This document shows, piece after piece, positions 26,731 through 34,067 of a stretch of 64,000 nucleotides of DNA. A program made the position numbers and the translations under genes. The DNA is from Palsa-504 sp963769715 (GTDB lineage: Bacteria; Actinomycetota; Actinomycetes; Streptosporangiales; Streptosporangiaceae): positions 1 through 64,000 of the forward strand of contig CAVYNE010000050.1 in assembly GCA_963769715.1 (NCBI GenBank). The letters are read 5' to 3'. A model generated the notes under the pieces. It did not search any database and was not told the DNA's origin. It was given only the letters and a program-made list of their open reading frames with translations. Position 1 is the stretch's first letter, and every line of letters starts with the position of its first letter.

Positions 26731-26767
26731 GTCCCACGCAATTGCGCCAGGCGTCTCCGCGGAGACG
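26731..26767. repeat. Palindromic interspersed repeat, copy B
   Basis: Identical over 37 bases and in the same orientation as 1447-1483. It contains CACGCAATTGCGCC and the palindrome GTCTCCGCGGAGAC. Minus-strand reading gives VSAETPGAIAWDV, in frame with the nuclease-helicase relic on its right. Confidence 0.7.
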
Positions 26768-27190
26768 CCGGTCAGCAACGCCGACCTGATCCGGGCGGTC
26801 TCGGGATCCTCGGCGGCACCCGGCTGCTCCGCGAACACCGGCCGCGGCAGCTCCTGGCCCAGCCGTCCGGCCAGCTCAGCCCGCCGTCCCTCCAGCCAGT
26901 CCCGCAGCGCCACCGTGGCCCGGCAGTCGTCCTGGTTGTACCCCCGCCACCACCCGCCGCCGCTCGCCGTCCCCGGCCGCGGTCCCGTCTTCGAGCGCCG
27001 CCTCCAACGCGATCAGGCTGGCCGTCGCTACGTCCAGGTCCACCCGCCGGCCTTACCCGCACAGCGGCTCCAGCCGCTTGATCGAGTAGTTCTCCACCCC
27101 GGCCCGCACGCCCTGCCGCACGACCCGGTACAGGTCGGTGAACACCCCCAGCCGGAACAGGCCGTCCACCTCGTCCTCACGGGTGGCAAA
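26768..27190 (-). pseudogene. TM0106-type nuclease-helicase relic, proximal side of split site
   Basis: On the minus strand three frames give successive parts of the RecB-like nuclease domain: LFRLGVFTDLYRVVRQGVRA and VENYSIKRLEPLCG, a TAA, then VDLDVATASLIALEAALEDG, and finally YNQDDCRATVALRDWLEGRR, PETARIRSALLTG. The 'SYSxKxLEPLYG' and 'YNxxDC' motifs are nuclease signatures of the TM0106 family. Frameshifts make it inactive. The linker then enters repeat copy B. Confidence 0.8.
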
Positions 27191-27245
27191 AACGGCCGTG
27201 CTGCTTGTACAACGCCGCCGCATTCACCAGCCGAACGGAGCTTCC

Positions 27246-28160
27246 GTGACTGAGTACCGTGCCTCACTCGACGCCGCCGTCAGCTTCAGCAACGGCGGTG
27301 ACCTGACCGTTCACGGATTCCGGATAGATCTCCCGTCCCCCGACGTCGACGAGGCCGAGATCGCCGCACTGTTCACCGCCTCGCTTGGCCTGCTAATGAC
27401 GGATTCGGTCGAGCTCAGCAACGTGCACGTCTTCGCCGAAGCGCACAAGGGAACACGGGGAGGCCCTTCAGATCACCGCTTGGGCCCAGCGACCACGACC
27501 GGACGGCTCGTCGAAGTCAGCCATGTCATCCGGGCCGGTATGACCACCTACCCCGGACTTCCCTCACCGACCATCACCCCCTACCTGACCAGGGAAGCTT
27601 CACGTCAGCACTACGCTCCGGGCACGGAGTTCGCCATCGACCTGCTCGCTCTGGTCGGCAATACCGGCACCTACCTCGACGCCCCCTATCACCGCTACCC
27701 CGCCGGTGCCGACCTCAGCGCCATCAGCCTGGAGCAGACCGTCGACCTGCCAGCAGTGATCGTGCGGGTGGCCGGCGCCCCGCAGCACGGGATCGACGTC
27801 GGCGCGCTAGCCGCCCTGGATGTGCACGGCGCCGCCGTCCTGCTCCACACCGGCGACGACGCCCGATTCGGCACACCGTCCTACTCAGAAAACCGGCACT
27901 TCCTCACCCGGGCCGGCGCTACCTGGCTTGTCGCCCACGGTGCGGCACTCGTCGGTATCGATGCGCTCGACATCGACGACACCGCCGACGCTGAACGACC
28001 CGCGCACACGCTGTTGCTCGCCGCTGGCATCCCCGTCGTCGAGCACCTGACCGGTCTCGGCCAGCTATCGCCAACCGGCGCCCGCTTCACGGCCCTGCCT
28101 CTGCGCATCGAAGCAACCGGCACCATCCCCGTGCGTGCCTTCGCGCGACTACCCGAGTGA
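27246..28160 (+). CDS. Cyclase family protein (kynurenine-formamidase-like)
   Basis: A 304-residue protein. About 75 N-terminal residues form a small extra domain (VHGFRIDLPSPDVDEAEI, ELSNVHVFAEAHKG). The rest is a cyclase domain: LVEVSHVIRAGMTTYPGLP, the metal region GNTGTYLDAPYHRYP and HFLTRAGATWLVAHGAALVG. The canonical motif is HxGTHxDxPxH; here the first two histidines are N and Y, so metal binding may differ. The family hydrolyses amides or closes polyketide-type rings. GGAG lies 6 bases before the GTG at 27246. Reaction here unknown. Confidence 0.8.
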   Translation: MTEYRASLDAAVSFSNGGDLTVHGFRIDLPSPDVDEAEIAALFTASLGLLMTDSVELSNVHVFAEAHKGTRGGPSDHRLGPATTTGRLVEVSHVIRAGMTTYPGLPSPTITPYLTREASRQHYAPGTEFAIDLLALVGNTGTYLDAPYHRYPAGADLSAISLEQTVDLPAVIVRVAGAPQHGIDVGALAALDVHGAAVLLHTGDDARFGTPSYSENRHFLTRAGATWLVAHGAALVGIDALDIDDTADAERPAHTLLLAAGIPVVEHLTGLGQLSPTGARFTALPLRIEATGTIPVRAFARLPE

Positions 28161-28215
28161 GCGGCAATCGATGCGCGTGCGACGCCACGACCGCGCCCTC
28201 GCCCGAGGACCTCGT

Positions 28216-28647
28216 TCATGGCATCGCCGGTCCCGGCGGTGAGCACCTCAAAGCAGTCGGCGCCGTTGAGGCGGCCCCTGCCCGTACCGAGGTTCGTAAG
28301 GCCGTCTTCTTATCGTCGTGGGGAGGCCCTCCGCTCAGGGCACGTTCGATCCGATCCAGCCGCTCGGTAATCTCCGCCAACTCCGGTGGCGAGCCGCCGC
28401 GGGCGGCGCGCTCAAGGATCGACCGCACGTACGCGGTGTACCGCACATGCCGGGTTCGCGCCTGCTGCTTGAGCTGGTCGATCACGTCGGCAGGCAGGCG
28501 GAGGGAGGTAGTGGCCATCGGCTGCGGCTCGACCCAGTCGCCGTTGTCCATTTCCGTGCTGGTGTCGTGGGTATCGTAGTACTCGGCCAGCCGCTCGAGT
28601 TCCGCCGCTGGTCGGGGGAGCTGTTCGGAGTGCTTCGTCATGGTCAT
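28216..28647 (-). CDS. brnA: BrnA/CopG-type antitoxin
   Basis: A 143-residue antitoxin. The acidic N-terminal part (LAEYYDTHDTSTEMDNGDWV) would wrap the toxin, and the RHH DNA-binding domain is TTSLRLPADVIDQLKQQART then HVRYTAYVRSILERA. The C-terminal LAEITERLDRIERALSG may be a coiled coil; the last 35 residues look random. The ATG overlaps the toxin TGA as ATGA, in the usual toxin-first order of brnTA. The toxin gene is broken, so the antitoxin is orphaned and may now act only as a repressor or as an anti-addiction factor. Confidence 0.8.
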   Translation of the reverse strand: MTMTKHSEQLPRPAAELERLAEYYDTHDTSTEMDNGDWVEPQPMATTSLRLPADVIDQLKQQARTRHVRYTAYVRSILERAARGGSPPELAEITERLDRIERALSGGPPHDDKKTALRTSVRAGAASTAPTALRCSPPGPAMP

Positions 28648-28930
28648 CGTGCTTTCCTGTGGAAGGTCCTTTTCTCGGCGTCGGTCATGTCGCGGGCGGT
28701 GACGATGAAGGCCTCCTCGCCCTCCGTGATGGCGACCACGAACAAGTGGCGGCCTGCGTAGGTGCGGCCATAAATCAACGTTGTGCCATCGCGTCCCGGG
28801 ACGGACCAGCATCGCGTCCCGGGACGGACCAGTAGGGGTGCTCCAGGATCGCCTCACGCACCTCGTCCAAGGTGACGTCATGGGCCGCTATGTGGTTGGC
28901 GGACCAGTCGCTGTCCCGGACCTTCTTTAC
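28644..28930 (-). pseudogene. brnT: BrnT toxin inactivated by a 23-bp tandem duplication
   Basis: Minus strand: VKKVRDSDWSANHIAAHDVT and LDEVREAILEHPYWSVPGRD form the first half of BrnT. After the duplication the frame ends in a TGA, while the second half, TTLIYGRTYAGRHLFVVAIT then FIVTARDMTDAEKRTFHRKAR, lies in another frame. Removing one 23-base unit restores GRD-GTTLIYGR exactly. The 5' end is also damaged: the first in-frame codon is GTA, and a GTG two bases away is out of frame. TACAAT at 28939-28944 (minus) looks like its -10. BrnT is a ribonuclease toxin in intact systems. Confidence 0.85.
28787..28832. repeat. 23-bp tandem duplication in brnT
   Basis: Units 28787-28809 and 28810-28832 differ at one base and both contain ATCGCGTCCCGGGACGGACC. 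The unit length is not divisible by three, so it shifts the toxin frame. Confidence 0.95.
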
Positions 28931-29093
28931 ACGCAGTTATTGTAATGCATTCGTATTGCGTTGTCGAAGCGCCTCCGGCCGCCCGGCCGCCAGCCCGTCT
29001 GTCGCGAGCACCCCGAGCGCTCGAGCGCTAGATCCCCGCCGATTTGTCGGACTATGCCGTTAAGGTCGGTGCCAAACGACCGTGGGAGGTGTG

Positions 29094-29752
29094 GTGGGCC
29101 GCGCCAGCAACCGCAAGAAGGCACAAGCGCCAGGCCGGGCAGAAGCCCCAGGCTGACGCCGCGACGCAGCAGGCGCTGCTCACCCTCGCGGCGGGCCTGC
29201 AGGCACTGTCGGACGAGAACGAGAAGTGCGGCGAGGGCGTAGCCGCGGCCAGCCGTGCCTGGTGCGGCGGCGCCGAGCCGGTCCCGGCCCAGGCACCGCG
29301 ATGGGCCGAGGACTCGCTCGGCCACCGGTTCTCCACCGGCATCCACCTGTCGCGGACGAGGACCGCGCCTTGCCTGGCGACCGCCGAGATCCCGGCCGCC
29401 ACGGTGATCATCGCCGATTCCGGGCACTGGAGCGTCGCCGCCCAAGCCCTGATCCGCGCGGTCGCTTTCGGCGGTCTCGGCTGGACCACCCGGCGGTGCG
29501 CAGGCTGCTCGAGATACTGGCTCCCATCGCCGAGGCCGAACTGGCCTATAACGAGGCGGCCGACGCCGCGATGTCCCGTCCTGGACTGGACTGGGACGAA
29601 GACCTGCCGGAGTTCCCCGACCTGGACGGCCCGGTGTTCCTGCTAGGCGCGTGCGCCCTGGTGGATGCGTTCTGGGCGGTGGTGGGGGACGACTTGCTCG
29701 GCGACGTCCTCGGCGTGCTGCTGCCCGGTCCTCCAGCGGACCGCCTGACCGT
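29094..29752 (+). pseudogene. Actinobacterial conserved hypothetical protein, joined-ends relic
   Basis: After GGGAGG, a GTG opens GRASNRKKAQ. Homology then moves frames: DAATQQALLTLAAGLQALSD, AWCGGAEPVPAQAPRWAED, ATVIIADSGHWSVAAQALIR, and near 29484 to PAVRRLLEILAPIAEAELAY, LPEFPDLDGPVFLLGACALV and GDVLGVLLP. At 29727 it joins directly to VLQRTA and a TGA, which is the extreme C-terminus of the same family; compare the 51053-51338 relic. So it carries frameshifts plus an internal deletion. I recall the family as a widespread actinobacterial hypothetical; its role is unknown. Confidence 0.7.
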
Positions 29753-29904
29753 CAGGCCTTCCGGGCCGCTTGCACGCAGAATCGTCGAGGCACCCGGCGT
29801 TTCCGCGCTGCGTCCGTGGCCGCAGTGCCCGCGGGTCTCGACCATTGACAGCAGCAGCGGCTGGTCACGCCGTCGATCCCGGCGTCCAACGCCCGGGTCA
29901 GCTA

Positions 29905-30002
29905 GCGGCTCGTGCGGTTGCGCGCCTGGCCAGGCTCGGAGAGATGAGGACCGCGGTGACTTTGATGCGTTTCTCGACAACAAGGCGGCCTATCGCCGGT
30001 GA
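29905..30002 (+). pseudogene. VapB antitoxin C-terminal relic
   Basis: Two frames give ARAVARLARLGE and then RGDFDAFLDNKAAYRR with a TGA at 30000-30002. This matches the C-terminal toxin-binding tail of VapB-type antitoxins; the DNA-binding start is missing. The TGA overlaps the PIN gene start as GTGA, preserving the original operon join. Confidence 0.5.
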
Positions 30003-30283
30003 GCCCGGCGCTCTACCTGATCGACATATCCGGCGTGTTCCGGATCCTGCAAGACAAGCTGCGGCAAGCGTGGTCTGACCATCTTGCCGCGGGCGTCATC
30101 GCGACCTGCCCGGTTGTCGAGCTGGAGTTCCTGTACTCTGCCCGCCCCCTCGGCCGGCCAGTAGACCTGCTGATCGCGGCAACCGCGGAACGTGAGAGGC
30201 TCACGTTGCTGTGCGACGATCGCGACTTCACGGCCATCGCCCAAGTCACCGGCCAGCCTGTCAAGCTCGTCACTGACGCATGA
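29999..30283 (+). CDS. vapC: VapC PIN-domain toxin with internal deletion
   Basis: A 94-residue PIN protein beginning ALYLIDISGVFRILQDKLRQ, then CPVVELEFLYSARPLGRPVD, LLIAATAERERLTLLCDDRD and FTAIAQVTG. Typical members are about 130 residues; roughly 40 residues between EFLYSAR and VDLLIAATA are absent. The first acidic residues (D8 region, E in VVELEF) and the last (DDRDF) remain, but the central helices and an active-site position are lost. It is probably inactive. It overlaps the VapB relic by GTGA. Confidence 0.7.
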   Translation: MSPALYLIDISGVFRILQDKLRQAWSDHLAAGVIATCPVVELEFLYSARPLGRPVDLLIAATAERERLTLLCDDRDFTAIAQVTGQPVKLVTDA

Positions 30284-30407
30284 CCCCGCCCAGGCCCGCC
30301 CCCGCCCGCAGCGCCCCGGCCGTGTGCGCGGTCAGCCGCGCGACCCCGCGCTCGTAGGCGGTACCGCGCCCTGCCCACAGGCTGCGCTCGTACGCATCGA
30401 AGTCCAT
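30284..30407 (-). pseudogene. SAM methyltransferase N-terminal fragment
   Basis: Minus strand, ATG at 30407: FDAYERSLWAGRGTAYERGV and ARLTAHTAGALRAGAG, the common start of small actinobacterial methyltransferases just before the SAM glycine motif, which is not reached. Ends at the PIN gene. Confidence 0.5.
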
Positions 30408-30734
30408 GCCACGATCACAACACACGCTTCTGGTAGGAGAGTCCGTCAGCTCTCGTACGTTCGGCCGTACTAGGCTTCCAGCCGGAGCCGGCGAGCCACC
30501 GGACGAATACGACGTCAGCCGGGGCCATCCACGAAACAAGCAACATGTGCCGGGCCCTCGGCCTGCTGGCGTCCGGCGGTGACTGGCGCGACCGCAGCTA
30601 CGGGCTCACCGACACCGGCAAGCTACTGCCCTCGAAGCCCTGCGAGCCAGGGCCACCGGCCCGCGAACCATCCCGTGGCCCTGACCTCCGGCCCCGGCCC
30701 GGCGGTAAGCAGCGGAAAAGGTGGCGGCTGGCGA

Positions 30735-30771
30735 TCGTACTCTTACGTACAACGATGTACAATTTCTGTCA
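30735..30771 (+). promoter_or_regulatory. Promoter/operator of the Phd-PIN module
   Basis: -10 TACAAT at 30758-30763, which would start transcription at or next to the ATG at 30771. GTAC occurs at 30737, 30747 and 30757, a strict 10-base period, so the three sites face one side of the helix. Likely bound by the antitoxin. Confidence 0.6.
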
Positions 30772-31061
30772 TGGCGTCGATGACCGTCTCCGAGGCCCGG
30801 GCCGTCCTCCCCGAACTCCTGTCCCGCGTCGAGGAGGGTGAGGAAATCACGATCACCCGGCACGGCCGCACGGTGGCCGTCCTGGTCCGACCAGACGCGC
30901 TGCGCAGCCGCCGGGCGGATGTCGCGCTTGAGGACGCGGGGCGGATCCATGAGCTGCTCACCCGGGCGGCGGCAGAGCCATTGCCGGAAGGCCCCGGGCT
31001 GACCGCGCACCGGGCCGAAGAGCTGATCGCCGCGATCAGGGCCGGGCGAGACGCCCGGTAA
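30771..31061 (+). CDS. Phd/YefM-type antitoxin
   Basis: A 96-residue antitoxin: MTVSEARAVLPELLSRVEEG, EEITITRHGRTVAVLVRPDA (the Phd/YefM fold), then a helical toxin-neutralising tail (EDAGRIHELLTRAAAE, RAEELIAAIRAGRDAR). The ATG at 30771 fits a leaderless transcript; a second ATG lies at 30780. The TAA overlaps the next ATG by one base (TAATG), coupling it to the PIN toxin. Confidence 0.85.
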   Translation: MASMTVSEARAVLPELLSRVEEGEEITITRHGRTVAVLVRPDALRSRRADVALEDAGRIHELLTRAAAEPLPEGPGLTAHRAEELIAAIRAGRDAR

Positions 31062-31531
31062 TGGACGCCTTCGACGCCGACGTGCTCATCTACGCCGCCG
31101 TGCCCGGTCATCCGCTGGGCGAGCAGGTCGTTACCCTGTTCCGGTCCGCGGCCCCGGCCACCGTGGCGGGGATCGGCTCGGTCCTGCTGCTCCCGGAGGT
31201 CCTGAGCACGCCGCTACGCGACGGCGCCACCGACGAGGTTCGCATCCTCGCCGGACTGCTGGCCAGGCTGGACCTGCGTCCGGTAGACCGAGCCACTGCC
31301 GAACTCGCGACCGCCCTGTCCAGCCAGTACCGGCTCAAGGCCGCGGACGCCACCCATCTGGCCACCGCGGTGGGCATGGGCGCCGACCGGTTCATCACCA
31401 ACAACAAGCGCGACTTCCCGCCCACGATCACCGAGATACAGGTGACCTACCCAGCCGATCTCGCTGGCCCCGCCGATAGTGATATTGTCCCCGGACTCCA
31501 GGACGGTCTGGTTCAGTCACGAGGCCGATAA
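31061..31531 (+). CDS. PIN-domain toxin (VapC family)
   Basis: A 156-residue PIN ribonuclease: FDADVLIYAAVPGHPLGEQV with the first Asp, VLLLPEVLSTPL with the Glu, LKAADATHLATAVGMGADRF with the third acidic site and FITNNKRDFP with the last. All four catalytic acids are present, so it looks intact. The C-terminal 25 residues beyond the fold (PADSDIVPGLQDG) are extra. Partner of the overlapping Phd-type antitoxin. Confidence 0.88.
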   Translation: MDAFDADVLIYAAVPGHPLGEQVVTLFRSAAPATVAGIGSVLLLPEVLSTPLRDGATDEVRILAGLLARLDLRPVDRATAELATALSSQYRLKAADATHLATAVGMGADRFITNNKRDFPPTITEIQVTYPADLAGPADSDIVPGLQDGLVQSRGR

Positions 31532-31548
31532 ACGGGAGGTCCGTGACA

Positions 31549-31661
31549 TGCCGGGCGCGTACAGCACGGGAGGCTACGTGGCGTTCCGCATTTCCGGGCC
31601 CGGCGGCGTCGCCCACGCCACGGCAGCCGCCCGCAAAATGAAACGCCTGCCGCAGGCCTGA
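31549..31661 (+). CDS. Small hypothetical protein
   Basis: A GGGAGG site 8 bases before an ATG opens 37 residues (MPGAYSTGGYVAFRISG, then HATAAARKMKRLPQA). No family recognised. It could be a true small gene downstream of the toxin module or the remains of a larger one. Confidence 0.3.
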
Positions 31662-31821
31662 ACTGGTCACTTACCCGCCCGGCTCAGCGTTGGCACCCGA
31701 CCTGAAGTCCGTTAGTACCGAACGGACCGTGGTCACCCGCGCCCGCCAGATCGGGCTGATCTCCTAGCCTGACGGTTCGCCCCGGCTCGTCGCCGTAGCG
31801 CGCCGGCAGTTCTGCGAGGGG

Positions 31822-31851
31822 TTGACAGGAAACCAAATGGTTTCCTATTGT
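31822..31851 (+). promoter_or_regulatory. Promoter with ArsR operator in the spacer
   Basis: TTGACA (31822-31827), 18-base spacer, TATTGT (31846-31851). The spacer is itself the inverted repeat GGAAACCAAATGGTTTCC. A repressor bound there would block RNA polymerase directly. The predicted start falls at the GTG 31859. Confidence 0.75.
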
Positions 31852-31858
31852 GGGTGAC

Positions 31859-32620
31859 GTGGATCCCGTGTTCAGGGCACTAGCCGACCCGACCCGGCGG
31901 GCGCTCCTTGACGAGTTGTTCGCCCGCGACGGTCAGACGCTCGTGTCCCTCACGGCGCGGCACGACATGACGCGCATCGCCGTGGCGAAGCACCTGAAGA
32001 TCCTGGAAGACGCAGGACTCGTCGTAAGCAGGCGGCGGGGCCGCGAGAAGCTGCACTACCTCAACCCCGTCCCGATCCGCCTGGTCCACGACCGGTGGGT
32101 CAGCAAGTACACCGAGCCGTGGGCGGCCGGGCTCGCCGGCCTGAAGCACGAGCTGGAGGATCAGATGGAGAAGGTCTTCGAGATCTACATCCGCACCACG
32201 CCCGAGCGGCTGTGGGAGGCGATCACCGACCCGGCGATCAGGGCGAAGTACCAGTTCGGCGCGTCGATCGAGTCGGACTGGACCGTAGGCTCGCCCTACC
32301 GGCTCGGTCATCCGGCCGCGGAGCGGCCGCTGATCGAGGGGGAGAACCTGGTCGTTGAACGGCCGAACCGGCTCGTGCAGACGATGCGCGCGCTGTGGGG
32401 TCCCGACGCCGAGCGGGCCGGCACGTCCCGGGTGACCTGGGAGATCGAGCCGGCCGGCGACTCGTGCCGCCTGACGGTGATCCACGATCAGCTGCCGCCG
32501 GACGCACCGGCCGAGCTCTACGGCGGGTGGCCGATGATCCTGTCCGGGCTGAAGACGTGGCTCGAAACCGGGCAGACGCTGACCACTCCTGGCTCGCTCA
32601 TGTACCAGCCGCAGCAGTAA
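31859..32620 (+). CDS. ArsR-AHSA1 fusion regulator
   Basis: A 253-residue fusion. Residues 1-100 are an ArsR winged helix (VFRALADPTRRALLDELFAR, RIAVAKHLKILEDAGLVVSR, REKLHYLNPVPI). Residues 105-250 are an AHSA1/SRPBCC ligand-binding domain (KVFEIYIRTTPERLWEAITD, LTVIHDQLPPD, YGGWPMILSGLKTWLETGQ). The GTG at 31859 is preferred over one at 31850 because the latter lies in the -10 box; the promoter then gives a leaderless mRNA. The fusion suggests direct ligand sensing and autoregulation. A glyoxalase-like gene follows in the same direction. Confidence 0.88.
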   Translation: MDPVFRALADPTRRALLDELFARDGQTLVSLTARHDMTRIAVAKHLKILEDAGLVVSRRRGREKLHYLNPVPIRLVHDRWVSKYTEPWAAGLAGLKHELEDQMEKVFEIYIRTTPERLWEAITDPAIRAKYQFGASIESDWTVGSPYRLGHPAAERPLIEGENLVVERPNRLVQTMRALWGPDAERAGTSRVTWEIEPAGDSCRLTVIHDQLPPDAPAELYGGWPMILSGLKTWLETGQTLTTPGSLMYQPQQ

Positions 32621-32657
32621 CCGATTCTCATTCATCCAGCGACGCGAGGAGATCGCC

Positions 32658-33029
32658 GTGTCCCAGACCACCATCACCGACATCGGCACCGTGGGAATCC
32701 CGGTCAGCGACCAGGACAAGGCGGTGGAGTTCTTCACCGGCACGCTCGGTTTCGAAAAGCGGCTCGACGTGCGCATGGGGGAGAGCTTCCGCTGGGTCAC
32801 GGTCGCGGCCCCGAGCGCGTCCACCTCCGTCGCGCTGATCACCAGGCCTGACACCGGGGCCGACACGGGCATCCGGTTCCTGGTTCCCGACGCCGAAACC
32901 GAGCACGCCGCCATGCGGCAACGGGGCATCGAGGTCGGGGACCTGCTCCGGTGGCCGGGTGTCCCGCCCATGTTCGAGTTCAAGGATCCGGACGGGAACA
33001 GGTTCGAGATCGTCGAAAGCAGCGCCTGA
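32658..33029 (+). CDS. VOC/glyoxalase family protein
   Basis: A 123-residue vicinal-oxygen-chelate protein with two beta-alpha-beta modules: IGTVGIPVSDQDKAVEFFTG, TLGFEKRLDVRMG, and IRFLVPDAETEHAAMRQRGI, PPMFEFKDPDGNRFEIVES. Metal-ligand positions E (KFEF/EIVES region) are conserved as in glyoxalase or fosfomycin-type enzymes. GAGGAG precedes the GTG. Likely co-transcribed with the ArsR-AHSA1 gene 37 bases upstream and a candidate target of that regulator. Confidence 0.85.
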   Translation: MSQTTITDIGTVGIPVSDQDKAVEFFTGTLGFEKRLDVRMGESFRWVTVAAPSASTSVALITRPDTGADTGIRFLVPDAETEHAAMRQRGIEVGDLLRWPGVPPMFEFKDPDGNRFEIVESSA

Positions 33030-33133
33030 GCTAGTGATGTCCTGTTCAACGGCACCGGCATGCTGACCGGCCAGGTGACAGTACCATCCCGCGTGGGACG
33101 CGACGACGACGCGCCCGATCCCCGCGGTTCGGA

Positions 33134-33586
33134 CTATCCGGACCGCGCCGGGGACGCCGTCCGCAGCTGCTCGTCGTCGAACACGATCTCGACCAGCGGG
33201 CTGCCCGCCAGCCAGTCATCGAGGTTCTGCCGGGGAACCCGGGCCGCGATCTCGGGCCGGCTCTGCAGGTCCAGGACCGCGGTGATGACCCGCCGCCGGG
33301 TCGGCTCGCCGACCGGCATCGCGGTCGCGGGCAGGTCGGCGGTGACCCCGTGCTTGAGATGCACGGTGAACCGCGGGTGGGCGCGCAGGTTCGCGTACCA
33401 GCTGCGGGGCCCGGGCACGCCGGTCAGGTACCAGCGGCCGTCGACGCGGTGGAACCAGACCTCGATGCGGCGCGGGAGGCCGGTGCGCGCGCCCAGCGTG
33501 GTGATGTCGATGGTGCGCTCGGCCGCGGACGAATCGGGCCCGATGGCCAGGGCTCGGGCGACGGCGTCATCCGCGGTCACGTTCAT
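33134..33586 (-). CDS. Deazaflavin-dependent (Ddn-like) nitroreductase family protein
   Basis: A 150-residue split-barrel protein. TTLGARTGLPRRIEVWFHRV, DGRWYLTGVPGPRSWYANLR and AHPRFTVHLKHGV are signatures of the F420H2-dependent Ddn/nitroreductase family, implying that the host makes F420. AGGAGG lies 6 bases before the ATG at 33586. Physiological substrate unknown; quinones are reduced by some relatives. Confidence 0.88.
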   Translation of the reverse strand: MNVTADDAVARALAIGPDSSAAERTIDITTLGARTGLPRRIEVWFHRVDGRWYLTGVPGPRSWYANLRAHPRFTVHLKHGVTADLPATAMPVGEPTRRRVITAVLDLQSRPEIAARVPRQNLDDWLAGSPLVEIVFDDEQLRTASPARSG

Positions 33587-33689
33587 GGCCCGCCTCCTGC
33601 TTCGTGGTGGCTGTCCCGGAATCGGTGGCCCGTTCCGGTACCTCCAGGACACCAGCGCCGCGGGCGGGGGGCTAGCAGGATCCTCTCGC

Positions 33690-33935
33690 GTGGTTGCACA
33701 ATCCTGTACCACGCCGGCCTGTTCCCCGTGCCGGTGTTCTCGGGCGGGAACAGCCCGACGACGGACCGGGCAGAACATCGAGTTCTCCCGCCGTGCGCTC
33801 ACCGCCGCCGGGTGCCCGTCACCTCGGTGATGCTGATATCCAAGCCGTACATGCAGCGCCGCGCCTATGCGACCATCGGCAAGAGCTGGCCCGAGCTCGA
33901 TGTGGTGTGCGCGCCCGCCTGGAAACCAGCGATCA
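33690..33935 (+). pseudogene. YdcF/DUF218 relic with internal deletion
   Basis: Three short frames in order: YHAGLFPVPVFSGGNSPTTD (nucleotide-like binding loop of DUF218), then GQNIEFSRRALTAAG, then VPVTSVMLISKPYMQRRAYA and TIGKSWPELDVVCA. In intact members about 25 residues containing 'ATNTGEN' lie between the first two blocks; they are missing. The beginning of the gene is also gone. Confidence 0.65.
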
Positions 33936-34067
33936 CCGGCACGCGCCAATCGTCTTTGCCGGGGCCAGATCTTATTCAGTGGCCGGAACCCCGCTTGGTA
34001 GCGCCGTAAACGATAATGCGGACTGGGTCGCGGCGTGGCGAGCCGGCGGTAGAACGGGGAGGGCGGC

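Noticed and set aside
29016..29029. Palindrome AGCGCTCGAGCGCT between brnT and the relic at 29094
   Set aside because: Perfect but short, made of common GC tetramers and not positioned at a promoter.
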